A stretch of 49,929 nucleotides of DNA from Euryarchaeota archaeon Ods02 (GCA_028751075.1 JAQZDA010000015.1:1-49929), one strand, 5' to 3'. Numbered from the stretch's first letter, positions 34,240-42,980 are shown. Notes: generated by a model not told the origin, from the letters alone. Translations and numbers: made by a program.

Positions 34240-35076
34240 TCAGCTGACCTCGCCTTCGTCACCGAGCTCCCTGGCTTCGACCTCGTCGCGTCTGTACTGC
34301 GTCGCCTCGATCAACGGATGGGGTGCGTAGTCGATGACCTCGACGTCGTCGAGGGATTCGAGGCCGGAGCGTTCCGCGGTCTTCGCGATACCTAGCTCGA
34401 CGTCGGCGTCGACAACGATGACGTAGGCGTCCATATCCTCGATACCCAAGCGTTCGGCAGCCATCGTCCTGTGGTGTCCGTCCACGAGCAATAGGTCGTC
34501 ACCGCACTCGATGACGATGAGGGGTTCCGCGAGCCCGCGTTCGAGCTCGTATATCCTGCCGTCGAGCTCGTCCGCGTATATCTTATCCTGCGTCGGCGTC
34601 AACCGGTCGACCGGTACCTCGCGGCGTTCCTCCTCTACCTCTATCTCGTGGATGGTCTCCAGAGTCTTCATCAGCTTCCAGACCTTGCTCGGCGTCACAC
34701 GCTCTATCTGGCTCCGGATGACGTCGCTGTTGGATATGATGCCGACTATCTCGCCGTCTTCGTCGACGACGGGGAGCTTCTGTATACCGCTCCGGAGGAT
34801 GACGCGGGCGGCGTCCGACACCCGCATCTCCGGCTCCGCGACCACGAGGTTCGTCGACATTATCTCCTCTATAGAGTCCCCGTCGTCCTTTCCCAGGAGG
34901 TCGTTCGCGCTGATGAACCCCTTCAGCTTCCCGTCGTCTTCGACGGGGAAGCCGCTGTGTCCCCTGTTCTCCATCACCGTCTGGATGACCTCGCCGACGG
35001 TTGCGTCCGACCGTACGGTGACTACGTCCTCCGTCATATACTCATTCACCCGGGGTTTCGAAGACGACGACTCCAT
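34240..35076 (-). CDS. CBS-pair protein with ParB-like (sulfiredoxin-type) C-terminal domain
   Basis: A 278-residue protein: two CBS domains (about 9-66 and 70-130; YMTEDVVTVRSDATVGEVIQ, VVAEPEMRVSDAARVILRSG, VGIISNSDVIRSQ) followed by a ParB/Srx-like domain (about 150-230) with LLLVDGHHRTMAAERLG. The latter fold binds or hydrolyses nucleotides. The fusion is found in haloarchaea and its function is not known; adenosyl-ligand sensing is likely. It has its own TATA-like box inside the 3' end of the upstream DUF123 gene, so it may be transcribed alone or with the nuo operon. Confidence 0.88.
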   Translation of the reverse strand: MESSSSKPRVNEYMTEDVVTVRSDATVGEVIQTVMENRGHSGFPVEDDGKLKGFISANDLLGKDDGDSIEEIMSTNLVVAEPEMRVSDAARVILRSGIQKLPVVDEDGEIVGIISNSDVIRSQIERVTPSKVWKLMKTLETIHEIEVEEERREVPVDRLTPTQDKIYADELDGRIYELERGLAEPLIVIECGDDLLLVDGHHRTMAAERLGIEDMDAYVIVVDADVELGIAKTAERSGLESLDDVEVIDYAPHPLIEATQYRRDEVEARELGDEGEVS

Positions 35077-35089
35077 CTTTGTAATTGGT

Positions 35090-35527
35090 TTAGAGACGTG
35101 GAGATGTATAACTCTTCACAGAGACCACCGGCGACCCCCGGGAGTGCGCCGCCGCAACCGTTTCCACTGAGTCCACCTGGTGTAGATGGCTGCTGCAGCC
35201 GCAGTCCGAACACCCGAAGCCCTCCACCCCTTCGTGGTCGCCGTCCAGCGCCTCCGCCACCTCGCACTCCCCTGCTTTGGACTTCACGACGGCGTAGGCT
35301 TCGACCTCGGGGTGTCCATCGAGGTAGTCGACGTGCCACTTCCGGACGTCGTGTTCACCCCGCAGCACCCGGAGATGGCGGTTCACGCGGCTGAAGCCAC
35401 CTGTACCACGTGCGCTGCCAGTGTAAGCGTACAGCCCGTCCTCCAGCGAGACGTCTCCAAGACCGCCGCAGCTGAACACTATCGGCTGGATGACCGAGAC
35501 GACCAGGCTGTAGGTGCCGGAGTCCAT
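35090..35527 (-). CDS. GIY-YIG nuclease-like protein (DUF123)
   Basis: A 145-residue protein matching the DUF123 branch of GIY-YIG proteins: start MDSGTYSLVV, then GLYAYTGSARGTGGFSRVNRH and VRKWHVDYLDGHPEV. The YAYTGSA segment replaces the YIG motif and an Arg/His patch follows. A C-terminal cysteine cluster (GFGCSDCGCSSHLH) may bind metal. The family often accompanies DNA-repair or helicase genes; no role is established. It lies 17 bases after the metallo-hydrolase gene and 13 before the CBS-ParB gene. Confidence 0.88.
   Translation of the reverse strand: MDSGTYSLVVSVIQPIVFSCGGLGDVSLEDGLYAYTGSARGTGGFSRVNRHLRVLRGEHDVRKWHVDYLDGHPEVEAYAVVKSKAGECEVAEALDGDHEGVEGFGCSDCGCSSHLHQVDSVETVAAAHSRGSPVVSVKSYTSPRL
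35106..35113 (-). promoter_or_regulatory. TATA-like box of the CBS-ParB gene
   Basis: Minus strand AGTTATAC, about 33 bases before the ATG at 35076 and inside the end of the upstream gene; a transcript with a very short leader is predicted. Confidence 0.4.
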
Positions 35528-35544
35528 GTAGACAAGATCACCTA

Positions 35545-36135
35545 CTACACCATCGCGAGAGCGAGCTGGAACCGTCTTTCGATGTCTTCATGCGCCGGCT
35601 CCATGTGACCGGGATATATCGCGGAGACGTCTAGCTCCGACAGCCGTCGGATGCTGTCCTCCAGCGCCTCCGCGTCCCCGGCGTCACCGGGTGCGCCGTT
35701 CCCGAACAAGGTGTCGCCGGTGAACAGCCACCCCGTCCCGGGTACGTAGTAGCATACGCTGCCGGGCGTGTGCCCCGGCGTATGCAGTACCTCGACCTCT
35801 ACGCCGACGTCGACGACGTCGCCGTCTCTGACGAACTCCACCTCGACGTCGAGGAAATCCTCAGATAGGTCGAGAGCGTCCGCCGACCGACGGAGCTCGT
35901 CCTCCCGTTCCTCGACGTACCCCCACTCCTCGGGGTGGACGTAGACCTCCGCGTCGGTGGCTTCCACGTACTCTTTCAGGCAAGCTACGTGGTCTACGTG
36001 GCTGTGCGTGAGGAGGACGTGATCGCGTGTGGGGAGGGTGTCGAAGCTGTCTCCGACGTCCACCAGTGTGTCTGCAAAGCTCCAGACGTTGCAGCTGTAA
36101 GCGGAGGACGAGACCCCGGAGACCTCCATAGTCAT
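35545..36135 (-). CDS. Metallo-beta-lactamase-fold hydrolase, glyoxalase II-like
   Basis: A 196-residue single-domain enzyme with the metal motif LTHSHVDHVA (HxHxDH), downstream His in HTPGHTPGS, Asp in FTGDTLF and a last His in YPGHMEP. It is about as long as small glyoxalase II-like or rhodanese-linked hydrolases; the substrate is unknown. Its ATG overlaps the stop of nuoN (ATGA), so it is translationally coupled to the respiratory operon. A second Met two codons later (36129) is an alternative start; frames upstream overlap nuoN and are rejected. Confidence 0.9.
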   Translation of the reverse strand: MTMEVSGVSSSAYSCNVWSFADTLVDVGDSFDTLPTRDHVLLTHSHVDHVACLKEYVEATDAEVYVHPEEWGYVEEREDELRRSADALDLSEDFLDVEVEFVRDGDVVDVGVEVEVLHTPGHTPGSVCYYVPGTGWLFTGDTLFGNGAPGDAGDAEALEDSIRRLSELDVSAIYPGHMEPAHEDIERRFQLALAMV

Positions 36136-37622
36136 TCGAGCAGTGCCTCGGCCGCCGCCGTCGCCGTCTCTATCACGGGTGCGAACGCGAACAATAACGC
36201 GACGGTGGCGACGGCGGCGAACAGTATCGAGGCGTACAAGGCGAGGGGTTTCCGGTCGAGCTCGACCTGGTCCTCCGGCGCCTCCTCCACCCACATCCAC
36301 TTGAGCACACGGGTGTAGTAGTACAGCGACAGCGCGCTGTTGACGCCGCCGAGCAGGGCGAGCCACCAGAACCCGCTGTTGACGGCGCCGGCGAAAAGCA
36401 CGAGCTTCGACACGAAGCCGCCGCCGGTGGGGAGTCCTGCGAGAGACAGCATGAACACCGCCATCGCCAGGCCTACGGCAGGCATCTTACGTCCGAGGCC
36501 GGCGTAGTCCTCGAACGTGTATCCGGCGCCGTAGTAGTCGTCGACGAGCGCGACGACGAGGAACGCGCCGGTGTTCATGAGGCCGTACACCAGGAGGTGG
36601 CTCATACCGGCTCCGAGGGCGAAGGCGCTGTCGCCGGTGGCTTCCGCGCTAAAGACCGCGACTGCGATGAGGGCGTAGCCGGCGTGGGCGATAGAGCTGT
36701 AGGCGAGCATCCTTTTGACGCTGTCCTGGACGGCGGCGGCGAAGTTGCCGTACGTCATCGTGACGACGCTGAGCACTATCGCGGCATACACCCAGTCGAC
36801 CTCCGCTGGGAACGCGGTGGTGAACAGCCGGAACAGGAGGACGAAGCCCGCTATCTTCGACGCGCTCGACACGAAGGCTGCGATGGTGGTGGGTGCGCCG
36901 GTGTATGCGTCGGGCGCCCAGACGTGGAACGGTACCGCCGCCACCTTGAACGCGAGCCCGAACAGTACGAGGAGGCTGCCGAGCGACAGCACCCCTGGTT
37001 CGACGTCGCCGGCCGCTATGGCGTCCGCTATCGCGACGAAGTCGAACGCACCGGTGGCTCCGTAGACGAGGCTGATGCCGTAGAGGAGGAACGCGCTCGA
37101 CAGTGCGCCGAGGACGAAGTACTTCATCCCACCTTCTATCGACGCGCGGTTGCGTTTGGCGAACGCGACGAGGGCGTACGAGGGCAGGGCGGCGAGCTCC
37201 AGGGCGATGAACGCTGTGACGAGGCTGCGGCTCGACGCCATCAGCATCATGCCCGCGGTGGCGAACAGCAAGAGGACGACGTACTCCGTCAGCTCGTCGG
37301 CGCCTTCGGGGTAGAACTCCTCGAGGTAGTCGAGGCTGCTGACGACCACGAGCGCGGTGACGAGCAGGATGGCGACGTTGAAGAACAGGCTGAAGCCGTC
37401 GACGACGAAGGTGCCGCCGAACGCCTCAGCCGTGGTTCCATACAGCGCGAGGGATGCGGCGAACGCGGCGGCGACGGAGGCGGCGGCGATAGCGACCGCT
37501 GCCTTCCCGTGTTTCCCTCTGCTGAAGCTGTCTATCAGCAGGATGAGGAGGGCGCTACCCAGAATCGCTATCTCGGGGGCGAGCGGCAGGAGATCCGCCT
37601 GCTGGAACCCCAGCTCAACCAT
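36132..37622 (-). CDS. nuoN: NADH-quinone-oxidoreductase-like complex subunit N
   Basis: A 496-residue antiporter-like membrane subunit of the proton-pumping complex, with about 14 hydrophobic segments. Conserved parts include LLFATAGMMLMASSRSLVTA, the lysine-bearing GLAFKVAAVPFHVWAPDAY, and KRMLAYSSIAHAGYALIA. Its start codon shares a base with the nuoM stop (TGATG), and its stop overlaps the start of the metallo-hydrolase gene. The electron donor in archaea without NuoEFG is not NADH by default. Confidence 0.95.
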   Translation of the reverse strand: MVELGFQQADLLPLAPEIAILGSALLILLIDSFSRGKHGKAAVAIAAASVAAAFAASLALYGTTAEAFGGTFVVDGFSLFFNVAILLVTALVVVSSLDYLEEFYPEGADELTEYVVLLLFATAGMMLMASSRSLVTAFIALELAALPSYALVAFAKRNRASIEGGMKYFVLGALSSAFLLYGISLVYGATGAFDFVAIADAIAAGDVEPGVLSLGSLLVLFGLAFKVAAVPFHVWAPDAYTGAPTTIAAFVSSASKIAGFVLLFRLFTTAFPAEVDWVYAAIVLSVVTMTYGNFAAAVQDSVKRMLAYSSIAHAGYALIAVAVFSAEATGDSAFALGAGMSHLLVYGLMNTGAFLVVALVDDYYGAGYTFEDYAGLGRKMPAVGLAMAVFMLSLAGLPTGGGFVSKLVLFAGAVNSGFWWLALLGGVNSALSLYYYTRVLKWMWVEEAPEDQVELDRKPLALYASILFAAVATVALLFAFAPVIETATAAAEALLE

Positions 37623-39202
37623 CAGCCGTCACCTCCTGTGACGAGGTCGACGACTCCGGCGGTGCCGTCCGCGATGACGTCGTAGACGACGTCGGGCTGG
37701 ACGCCCAGCAAGACGATGGCGGCGAGAAGCGCGAACAGCGGCACCGCCTGCGCCAGCGAGACGTCGCTGACGTCGAGGCTGCCTCCGTCGGCTGCCGTCT
37801 GGTGTTCGCCGATCCTGAGTTCGCCGAACAGGGTCTTCTGGAGGGCGAAAAGGAGGTAGCCGGCGACTAAGACGATGCCGAACATCGCCGTCATCGTCAC
37901 CAGGGGTGCGTAGGGGATGGTGGTGCTGGCGGCGCTGCCGATGAAGACGAAGGCTTCAGCGGCGAACCCGCTCATGCCGGGGAGTCCCATGTAGGCGAAG
38001 GCAGCGGCGAGGAAGATGAAGGCGGCGACGGGGGTCTGTCGCCAGAGTCCGGATAGCTCTCGGACGTCGCGGTGGTGGGTCTCGTGGTAGACGACGCCGA
38101 CTACCATGAACATGAGGCCGCTGATGAGGCCGTGGCTTATCATCTGGAATGTGGCGCCGCCGACGCTGTAGTAGGTGTACGCGGCGAGACCCAGTAGGAC
38201 GTATCCCATGCTGCTTATCGAGCTGTAGGCGACGATGCGTTTGAGATCGGTCTGCGCCATCGCTAGCAGTGCCCCGTAGATGACGCTGACGACGCCGACG
38301 GCTGCGACGAGTCCGGCGACTGCTGCGGCGGCTTCGGGTAGCACGGTGAAGTTGAACCGGAGGAGCCCGTAGGTACCCATCTTCAGAAGGACGCCGGCGA
38401 GGAGGACGCTGACGGGTGACGGTGCTTCGACGTGGGCGTCGGGAAGCCAGGTGTGGAACGGAACCACGGGTACCTTGACGGCGAAGCCGATGAACAGGCC
38501 GGCGAACGCCGCGAGCTTCAGCTGTTCGGGGGTGAGGCCGAAGTACCCGGTCAAGGCGTCGTCGTGGACGGCGGCGGTGAGGTCGACTATCGACAGCGTG
38601 TTGACGTCTGCGCTGAAGATCAACGCGGTGGCGGAGACGAAGACGACTAGGAACGCGGGGTTGGTGTAGATGAGGAACTTCATCGCGGCGTACCGTCTGT
38701 CGCTTCCGCCCCAGACCGCGATGAGGAAGTACATCGGGATGAGGACGGCTTCCCAGAACACGAAGAACAGGAAGAGGTCGAGCGCCACGAACACCCCTAT
38801 CAGTGCTGCTTCGAGGAACAGGACGAGGCTGTAGAACTCCTTCCGGTGGCTGGTGATCGACGGCCACGCGCTCATAATAGCGGCGGACGCCAGCAAGGTG
38901 GTGAGGACTACGAGGGGCATGCTGATGCCGTCGACGCCGACGTAGTACTGGACCTCGTAGCCTGCGAAGGTGAACCAGCTGTAGCTCTCCTGAAGTGCGG
39001 CGTTGTCCGCACCCAGTAGGGCGTTGCCGTCGGCGGTGAACTCCATCAGCCAGATGTAGATGCTGAGGAGGAGCGGGGCGAGTGAGAGGGCGAAGGCGAC
39101 GTGGCCGGTTCTCTCGTCGCTGACGTATCTTCCGACGGCGAGCGTGGCTACCGCTGCGGCGAAGGTGACTGTGAGCAACAGGGTGAGCCAGGGTACCTCC
39201 AA
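37622..39202 (-). CDS. nuoM: NADH-quinone-oxidoreductase-like complex subunit M
   Basis: A 526-residue membrane subunit with the antiporter-like core: VQYYVGVDGISMPLVVLTT, FWEAVLIPMYFLIAVWGG (with the conserved Glu), GFAVKVPVVPFHTWLPDAH, GVLLKMGTYGLLRF and LKRIVAYSSISSMGYVLLG. It is one of three proton channels (L, M, N). The gene follows nuoL with a one-base gap and overlaps nuoN. Confidence 0.96.
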   Translation of the reverse strand: MEVPWLTLLLTVTFAAAVATLAVGRYVSDERTGHVAFALSLAPLLLSIYIWLMEFTADGNALLGADNAALQESYSWFTFAGYEVQYYVGVDGISMPLVVLTTLLASAAIMSAWPSITSHRKEFYSLVLFLEAALIGVFVALDLFLFFVFWEAVLIPMYFLIAVWGGSDRRYAAMKFLIYTNPAFLVVFVSATALIFSADVNTLSIVDLTAAVHDDALTGYFGLTPEQLKLAAFAGLFIGFAVKVPVVPFHTWLPDAHVEAPSPVSVLLAGVLLKMGTYGLLRFNFTVLPEAAAAVAGLVAAVGVVSVIYGALLAMAQTDLKRIVAYSSISSMGYVLLGLAAYTYYSVGGATFQMISHGLISGLMFMVVGVVYHETHHRDVRELSGLWRQTPVAAFIFLAAAFAYMGLPGMSGFAAEAFVFIGSAASTTIPYAPLVTMTAMFGIVLVAGYLLFALQKTLFGELRIGEHQTAADGGSLDVSDVSLAQAVPLFALLAAIVLLGVQPDVVYDVIADGTAGVVDLVTGGDG

Positions 39203-39203
39203 C

Positions 39204-41195
39204 CTAGATCCACCCCCCTAGTAGTCCGACGAGGAGTGCGAGCACGACGACGCTGAACGCGATGACTGCGGCGTAGTCACGTACGACGCCGGTCTGCACT
39301 CGACGGAGGGCGTCGCCGCTCTGGAGCGCTGTGGTGGAGACGGCGTCGACTAGTCCGTCGACGACGTCGACGTCGAACCTGTTCACCCATCGGCTGCCTT
39401 CGAGGACGCCGTCCTCCGCGAACCGGGTCTGGGCGCCGTCGAGGTAGTACCTGCGTTCCAGGGCTTCGGTGACGGGGTCGAACCTTCGTTTGAGGGGTTC
39501 GTCGGCGTCGCGGTACAGGAGGTAGCCGGCGATGGCGCCTGCGAAGGCGAGCGCGAGCGCGACGACGAGGAGGGCGTAGTTCACGGTGAAGGCGTCGGCG
39601 TAGCCGAGGTGTGTGGCGGCGTAGCCGTAGAGGTCGCTGGCTCCGAGGAAGCCGCTGAGCTCCTTCACTCCGAGGGGTGCGGCGTTAGCGAAGCCGCTGA
39701 CGACTGCGAGCGCGCCAAGGACTCCGAGCGGCAGGTAGACGGGCCAGCCACCTTCTTCGGCTTCCTCCGCTGCTTCGCTGCGTGCTTCGCCGTGGAACGT
39801 CAACGCGTGCATCCTCATGGTGTAGAACGCGGTGACGGGGACGGCGAGGACGCCGAGGGCGAGCGGCGCGAGCAGCAGTGGTTCGTTTGCGGCGTTGGTG
39901 AGGGCGGCGAGCAGCGCCTCGTCTTTGCTCCAGAATCCGCTGAAGGGTGCGATTCCTGCGAGTGCGAGGGCTCCGGCGAGGAACGTCCAGTAGGTGACGG
40001 GCATCCGGCTGCGGAGGCCGCCCATCTCCCACATGTCCTGTTTGTGGTGGAGTGCGATGATTACGCTGCCTGCGCCGAGGAACAGCAGTGCTTTGAAGAA
40101 CGCGTGGTTTGCGAGGTGGAAGACTGCGGCGGTGTAGCCGCCTGCGCCGAGCGCGAGCATCATGTAGCCGTACTGGCTGATGGTGCTGTACGCGAGCACC
40201 TGTTTGATGTCGTCCATGACGAGCGCCATCGTGGCGGCGAACAACGCTGTGAAGCCGCCGACGTAGGCGACGACGAGCATCGCGGTGGGTGAGAGGGCGT
40301 AGAGCTCGAAGGTTCGGGCGACGAGGTAGACGCCGGCGGCGACCATGGTTGCGGCGTGGATGAGTGCGCTGACGGGGGTGGGGCCTTCCATGGCGTCGGG
40401 TAGCCATGTATGGAGGGGGAACTGCGCTGATTTGCCGATGACCCCGCCGAGCACGAGCAACGCGACAAGGGTTACTGCCGTGGATGCGTCGACTCCTAAG
40501 ACGGTGTCGCCGGCGTCGATGGCGGCTTCTGCGGCGGTGAACAGGCTGGTGTCGCCGTGGAAGCTCAGGGTGCCGAACGCGGCGAACGCGAACGCTACGC
40601 CGACGAGGAAGAAGTAGTCACCGAACCGTGTGACGAGGAAAGCTTTCTTCGCTGCGCTTGCGGCGCTGGGTGTCTGGTACCAGAATCCGATGAGGATGTA
40701 GCTGCAGAGTCCGATGAGTTCGAAGAAGAAGAACGCCATCAGGAGGTTGTCGCTGAAGACGAACGCGAGCATGCTGCCGGTGAACAGCGTCATCGAGGCG
40801 TAGTACCGCGGCAGCCCGCTTTCATCTTCGCCGTTCATGTAGTAGAGGCTGAAGACGAGGACGAGGGTTGCGACGAGGGTGACGATTACCGCCATGACTG
40901 CGCTCAAGGGGTCTACCATGAGGCCGAAGGTGAGTTCGGGTGCGGCTCCGCCTGCGGTCCAGGTTGCTTCTGCGGCGGTGAACGGCGTCGGTATCTCCGG
41001 ATGAGTGTAGAGCTCGGCGAGCAAGACGAGGCTGAGGAGGAGCGACGCTGTGACGCTGGCGATGGCGAACGCCGTCGCCGGCAGGTCGAACCTGTCGCCG
41101 TACGTGCTTCCTGCGAGTATCACTGCGAAGGCAGCGAACGGGAGCAGAGGTATCAGGACTGCGACGTTCTCCAGGAGTCCTGGTTCCAGGGTCAC
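39204..41195 (-). CDS. nuoL: NADH-quinone-oxidoreductase-like complex subunit L
   Basis: A 663-residue membrane subunit with about 16 hydrophobic segments and the C-terminal lateral-helix region. Diagnostic parts are GLMVDPLSAVMAVIVT, FFELIGLCSYILIGFW, GKSAQFPLHTWLPDAMEGPT, ALIHAATMVAAGVYL and KQVLAYSTISQYGYMMLALG. The lysines and histidines of the proton path are kept. It starts one base after the stop of nuoK and belongs to the J-K-L-M-N segment. Confidence 0.96.
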   Translation of the reverse strand: MTLEPGLLENVAVLIPLLPFAAFAVILAGSTYGDRFDLPATAFAIASVTASLLLSLVLLAELYTHPEIPTPFTAAEATWTAGGAAPELTFGLMVDPLSAVMAVIVTLVATLVLVFSLYYMNGEDESGLPRYYASMTLFTGSMLAFVFSDNLLMAFFFFELIGLCSYILIGFWYQTPSAASAAKKAFLVTRFGDYFFLVGVAFAFAAFGTLSFHGDTSLFTAAEAAIDAGDTVLGVDASTAVTLVALLVLGGVIGKSAQFPLHTWLPDAMEGPTPVSALIHAATMVAAGVYLVARTFELYALSPTAMLVVAYVGGFTALFAATMALVMDDIKQVLAYSTISQYGYMMLALGAGGYTAAVFHLANHAFFKALLFLGAGSVIIALHHKQDMWEMGGLRSRMPVTYWTFLAGALALAGIAPFSGFWSKDEALLAALTNAANEPLLLAPLALGVLAVPVTAFYTMRMHALTFHGEARSEAAEEAEEGGWPVYLPLGVLGALAVVSGFANAAPLGVKELSGFLGASDLYGYAATHLGYADAFTVNYALLVVALALAFAGAIAGYLLYRDADEPLKRRFDPVTEALERRYYLDGAQTRFAEDGVLEGSRWVNRFDVDVVDGLVDAVSTTALQSGDALRRVQTGVVRDYAAVIAFSVVVLALLVGLLGGWI

Positions 41196-41196
41196 G

Positions 41197-41499
41197 TTAC
41201 CACCTCATCCCCCTCGGTAAGGTGACGTCTACGGTGCCGTACTCTCTGTAGACGAGTATGAAGATGCCGAGGCCTACTGCGACTTCGGCAGCTGCGATGG
41301 CGAGCGCGAACAGCACGAGTATCTGTCCGGTGACGTCTCCGAGGTACGCGGCGAACGCGACGATGTTGAGGTTGGCGGCGTTGAGCATGAGTTCGACGCA
41401 CATGAGGATGACTACTGCGTTCCGTCGGGTGAGGACGCCGTAGAGTCCTATGGCGAATATCAGCGCGCTGAGGAGGACGTAGTAGCTAGGTGGAACCAT
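41197..41499 (-). CDS. nuoK: NADH-quinone-oxidoreductase-like complex subunit K
   Basis: A 100-residue three-helix subunit. The Glu in VVILMCVELMLNAANLN and a second in IAAAEVAVGLGI are the conserved charges used in proton transfer. It overlaps the 3' end of the J2 gene by 14 bases, a sign of tight coupling. Confidence 0.95.
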   Translation of the reverse strand: MVPPSYYVLLSALIFAIGLYGVLTRRNAVVILMCVELMLNAANLNIVAFAAYLGDVTGQILVLFALAIAAAEVAVGLGIFILVYREYGTVDVTLPRGMRW

Positions 41500-41863
41500 C
41501 TTCGTCCTCCCTCTGGGTTCTCCGTCGTTCGAGGCTCTCCTGTGCTTCGACTGCGTCCGTGCGTATCTTGGTCTCGACTGTGTCTTCGAGCCGTTCTTCT
41601 CGTGGTACGTCGGGTTTCGCGAGGTAGACTCCTGCGACGAGTGCGGCGACGAGGAGGACGGCCATGACCTCGAAGGCTCCGAGGTAGGTGGAGAACAGGG
41701 ACTCCGCGATCACGGGTATCACGGGTGGTTCGAGCCCGGCGGGCTCTCTCCAGAGAGTTTCTGCGCCGAGGGTGACTGTGGCTACTACGGTGAAGAAAGC
41801 GGCGGCGATGACGAAGGGTATGGGTTTCGGAGAGGCTAGATATCGGGAGAGGACGTCCTTCAC
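41486..41863 (-). CDS. nuoJ2: NADH-quinone-oxidoreductase-like complex subunit J, C-terminal half (J2)
   Basis: A 125-residue protein with two hydrophobic segments (PFVIAAAFFTVVATVTLG and FEVMAVLLVAALVAGVYLA) and an acidic cytosolic tail. In haloarchaea subunit J is encoded by two genes, and this one carries the region after the split (LFSTYLGAFEVMAVLL). It overlaps J1 by four bases. Confidence 0.9.
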   Translation of the reverse strand: MKDVLSRYLASPKPIPFVIAAAFFTVVATVTLGAETLWREPAGLEPPVIPVIAESLFSTYLGAFEVMAVLLVAALVAGVYLAKPDVPREERLEDTVETKIRTDAVEAQESLERRRTQREDEDGST

Positions 41864-42132
41864 GGCCCCACCTCCTCGTCGGTGCCTTCGACGGTGCTGC
41901 GCATGAACATGACTGCGAATACGATGAGTATGAGGACGCCGCCGACGTAGACGAGCACCTGTAGGGCGGCGAGGAGCTCCGCGTGCAGAAGCACGAAGTG
42001 TCCTGCGACGCTTATGAGGGCGACTCCGAGGAGCAGGGCGTCGTAGAACACGTCTTTGACGAGCACGACTCCGAGGCTCGCTCCGACGGTGATCGCTGCG
42101 AGGGCTGCGAACACCGCTAGCTCTAGTGGCAT
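41860..42132 (-). CDS. nuoJ1: NADH-quinone-oxidoreductase-like complex subunit J, N-terminal half (J1)
   Basis: A 90-residue protein with three hydrophobic segments and the conserved HAELLAALQVLVYVGGVLIL stretch that forms the pi-bulge helix of subunit J. It is the first gene of the separated J-K-L-M-N segment and is preceded by a 455-base gene-less region, so it probably has its own promoter; an A-rich CAAAAAACAA lies about 30 bases before the ATG on the minus strand but is not a convincing TATA box. Confidence 0.92.
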   Translation of the reverse strand: MPLELAVFAALAAITVGASLGVVLVKDVFYDALLLGVALISVAGHFVLLHAELLAALQVLVYVGGVLILIVFAVMFMRSTVEGTDEEVGP

Positions 42133-42587
42133 CGGTCTAGAGGGAAATTGGTGGACTCGTTGTTTTTTGTTTCGGTTTAGGGGTCGTTGATTCTAGGCGC
42201 TTTCTCTCCTTGGGTTCCTGGAAGGTTGAATAGTGGTCCTCTGGCTGTTTTCGGGTCACGCGACGAGGAGCCGCGGTGACGGTGTCTGGGTTAGCACGCG
42301 CACGGCAAATAGCTTCGGGTAGACCCCCAACCTGTAGAACCTCAAACCATGTAGGCACCATATGTAGTGGATGTTGGGTGACTGAGAGGTGGTTTAGCCA
42401 CACCGGTACTTCGGGAGTGAGGTGGTTCACTGAGTCGGTCACCGGGGGAGATACCGGATACTTGATACAGGTGGAGCTGACATAGGCCCTGGTTCCGGGA
42501 TCAGGTTCCAAGATAGAAGATCGGCCGGAGTGGATAAGTAGTCTCGAACTATACGGAGGGGGGAGAGTGGTGCGGGCGCAGGGTCCT
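42133..42587. other. Gene-less stretch inside the split nuo region, possibly a structured RNA or leader
   Basis: No convincing gene lies here. The sequence is less GC-rich than its surroundings and contains several potential hairpins: CCCAAC (42326-42331) with GTTGGG (42373-42378), GTGG/CCAC around TTTAG (42389-42401), GGTGAC (42377-42382) with GTCACC (42438-42443), which competes with the first, and CCGG/CCGG around 42442-42457. GAGGTGG-like blocks repeat at 42386 and 42419. It could be the 5' leader of nuoJ1 on the minus strand or an independent non-coding RNA. A basic 124-codon frame on the minus strand (42137-42511) is unlike the acidic neighbours and is not accepted as a gene. Confidence 0.4.
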
Positions 42588-42980
42588 CTACGCCGTCGCG
42601 TTGCTTGTCTCGACCGTCTCTTCGTAGCCGCCCCAGGTCCATTCCTCGCAGAACATACGCCACCAGTAGTCCTCGAGGCTCATGTTGATGGGGTTGGCGT
42701 TGTCCTGCATGCAGCTTCTCACGAACTCCGTGTTCTCCTCGATGTAGGTGCGGACTGCGCGGCGTTCGTCGCCGTAGAGGTAGTACACGGCCTTCGTCTT
42801 CCCGCGGCTCTTGCCGCTGCCTGTGTTCGACCTGGTGACGTTCAGGTTCCCGACGTACCTGCGTTCGCCGGTGTCCGGCGTCCGCGGTAGGTCGTTCGAC
42901 GTCGAGGGTCCACGTCTACGCAGGTGCTGTATCACCTCGTTGTCACGGGTTCGTCGCTCTGGTGTTCTGTTTTCGACCAT
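42588..42980 (-). CDS. Small conserved protein of unknown function, copy B
   Basis: A 130-residue paralogue of the protein at 15405-15782. The conserved core is RYVGNLNVTRS, AVYYLYGDERRAVR, YIEENTEFV, NANPIN and EDYWWRMF with EEWTWGGY; the first 35 residues differ and could hold a winged helix (NEVIQHLRRRGPSTSNDL). Short DNA runs of more than 20 bases are identical between the copies. Unlike copy A it has no PrsW neighbour but stands alone in the insert that splits the nuo genes. A short hairpin (CCCCCAACAGGGGG) lies 10-25 bases before its ATG and AT-rich TTTTATG is near 43045-43051. Confidence 0.78.
   Translation of the reverse strand: MVENRTPERRTRDNEVIQHLRRRGPSTSNDLPRTPDTGERRYVGNLNVTRSNTGSGKSRGKTKAVYYLYGDERRAVRTYIEENTEFVRSCMQDNANPINMSLEDYWWRMFCEEWTWGGYEETVETSNATA

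Noticed and set aside
36597-41225. Plus-strand frames of 200-360 codons opposite nuoL and nuoN
   Set aside because: Their translations are Glu/Arg/Gly-rich products of antisense membrane-protein codons.
42137-42511. 124-codon minus-strand frame before nuoJ1
   Set aside because: Basic and Pro/Thr-rich, unlike every accepted gene here, with no start signal; the hairpin-forming DNA fits a non-coding stretch better. Kept as an open question.
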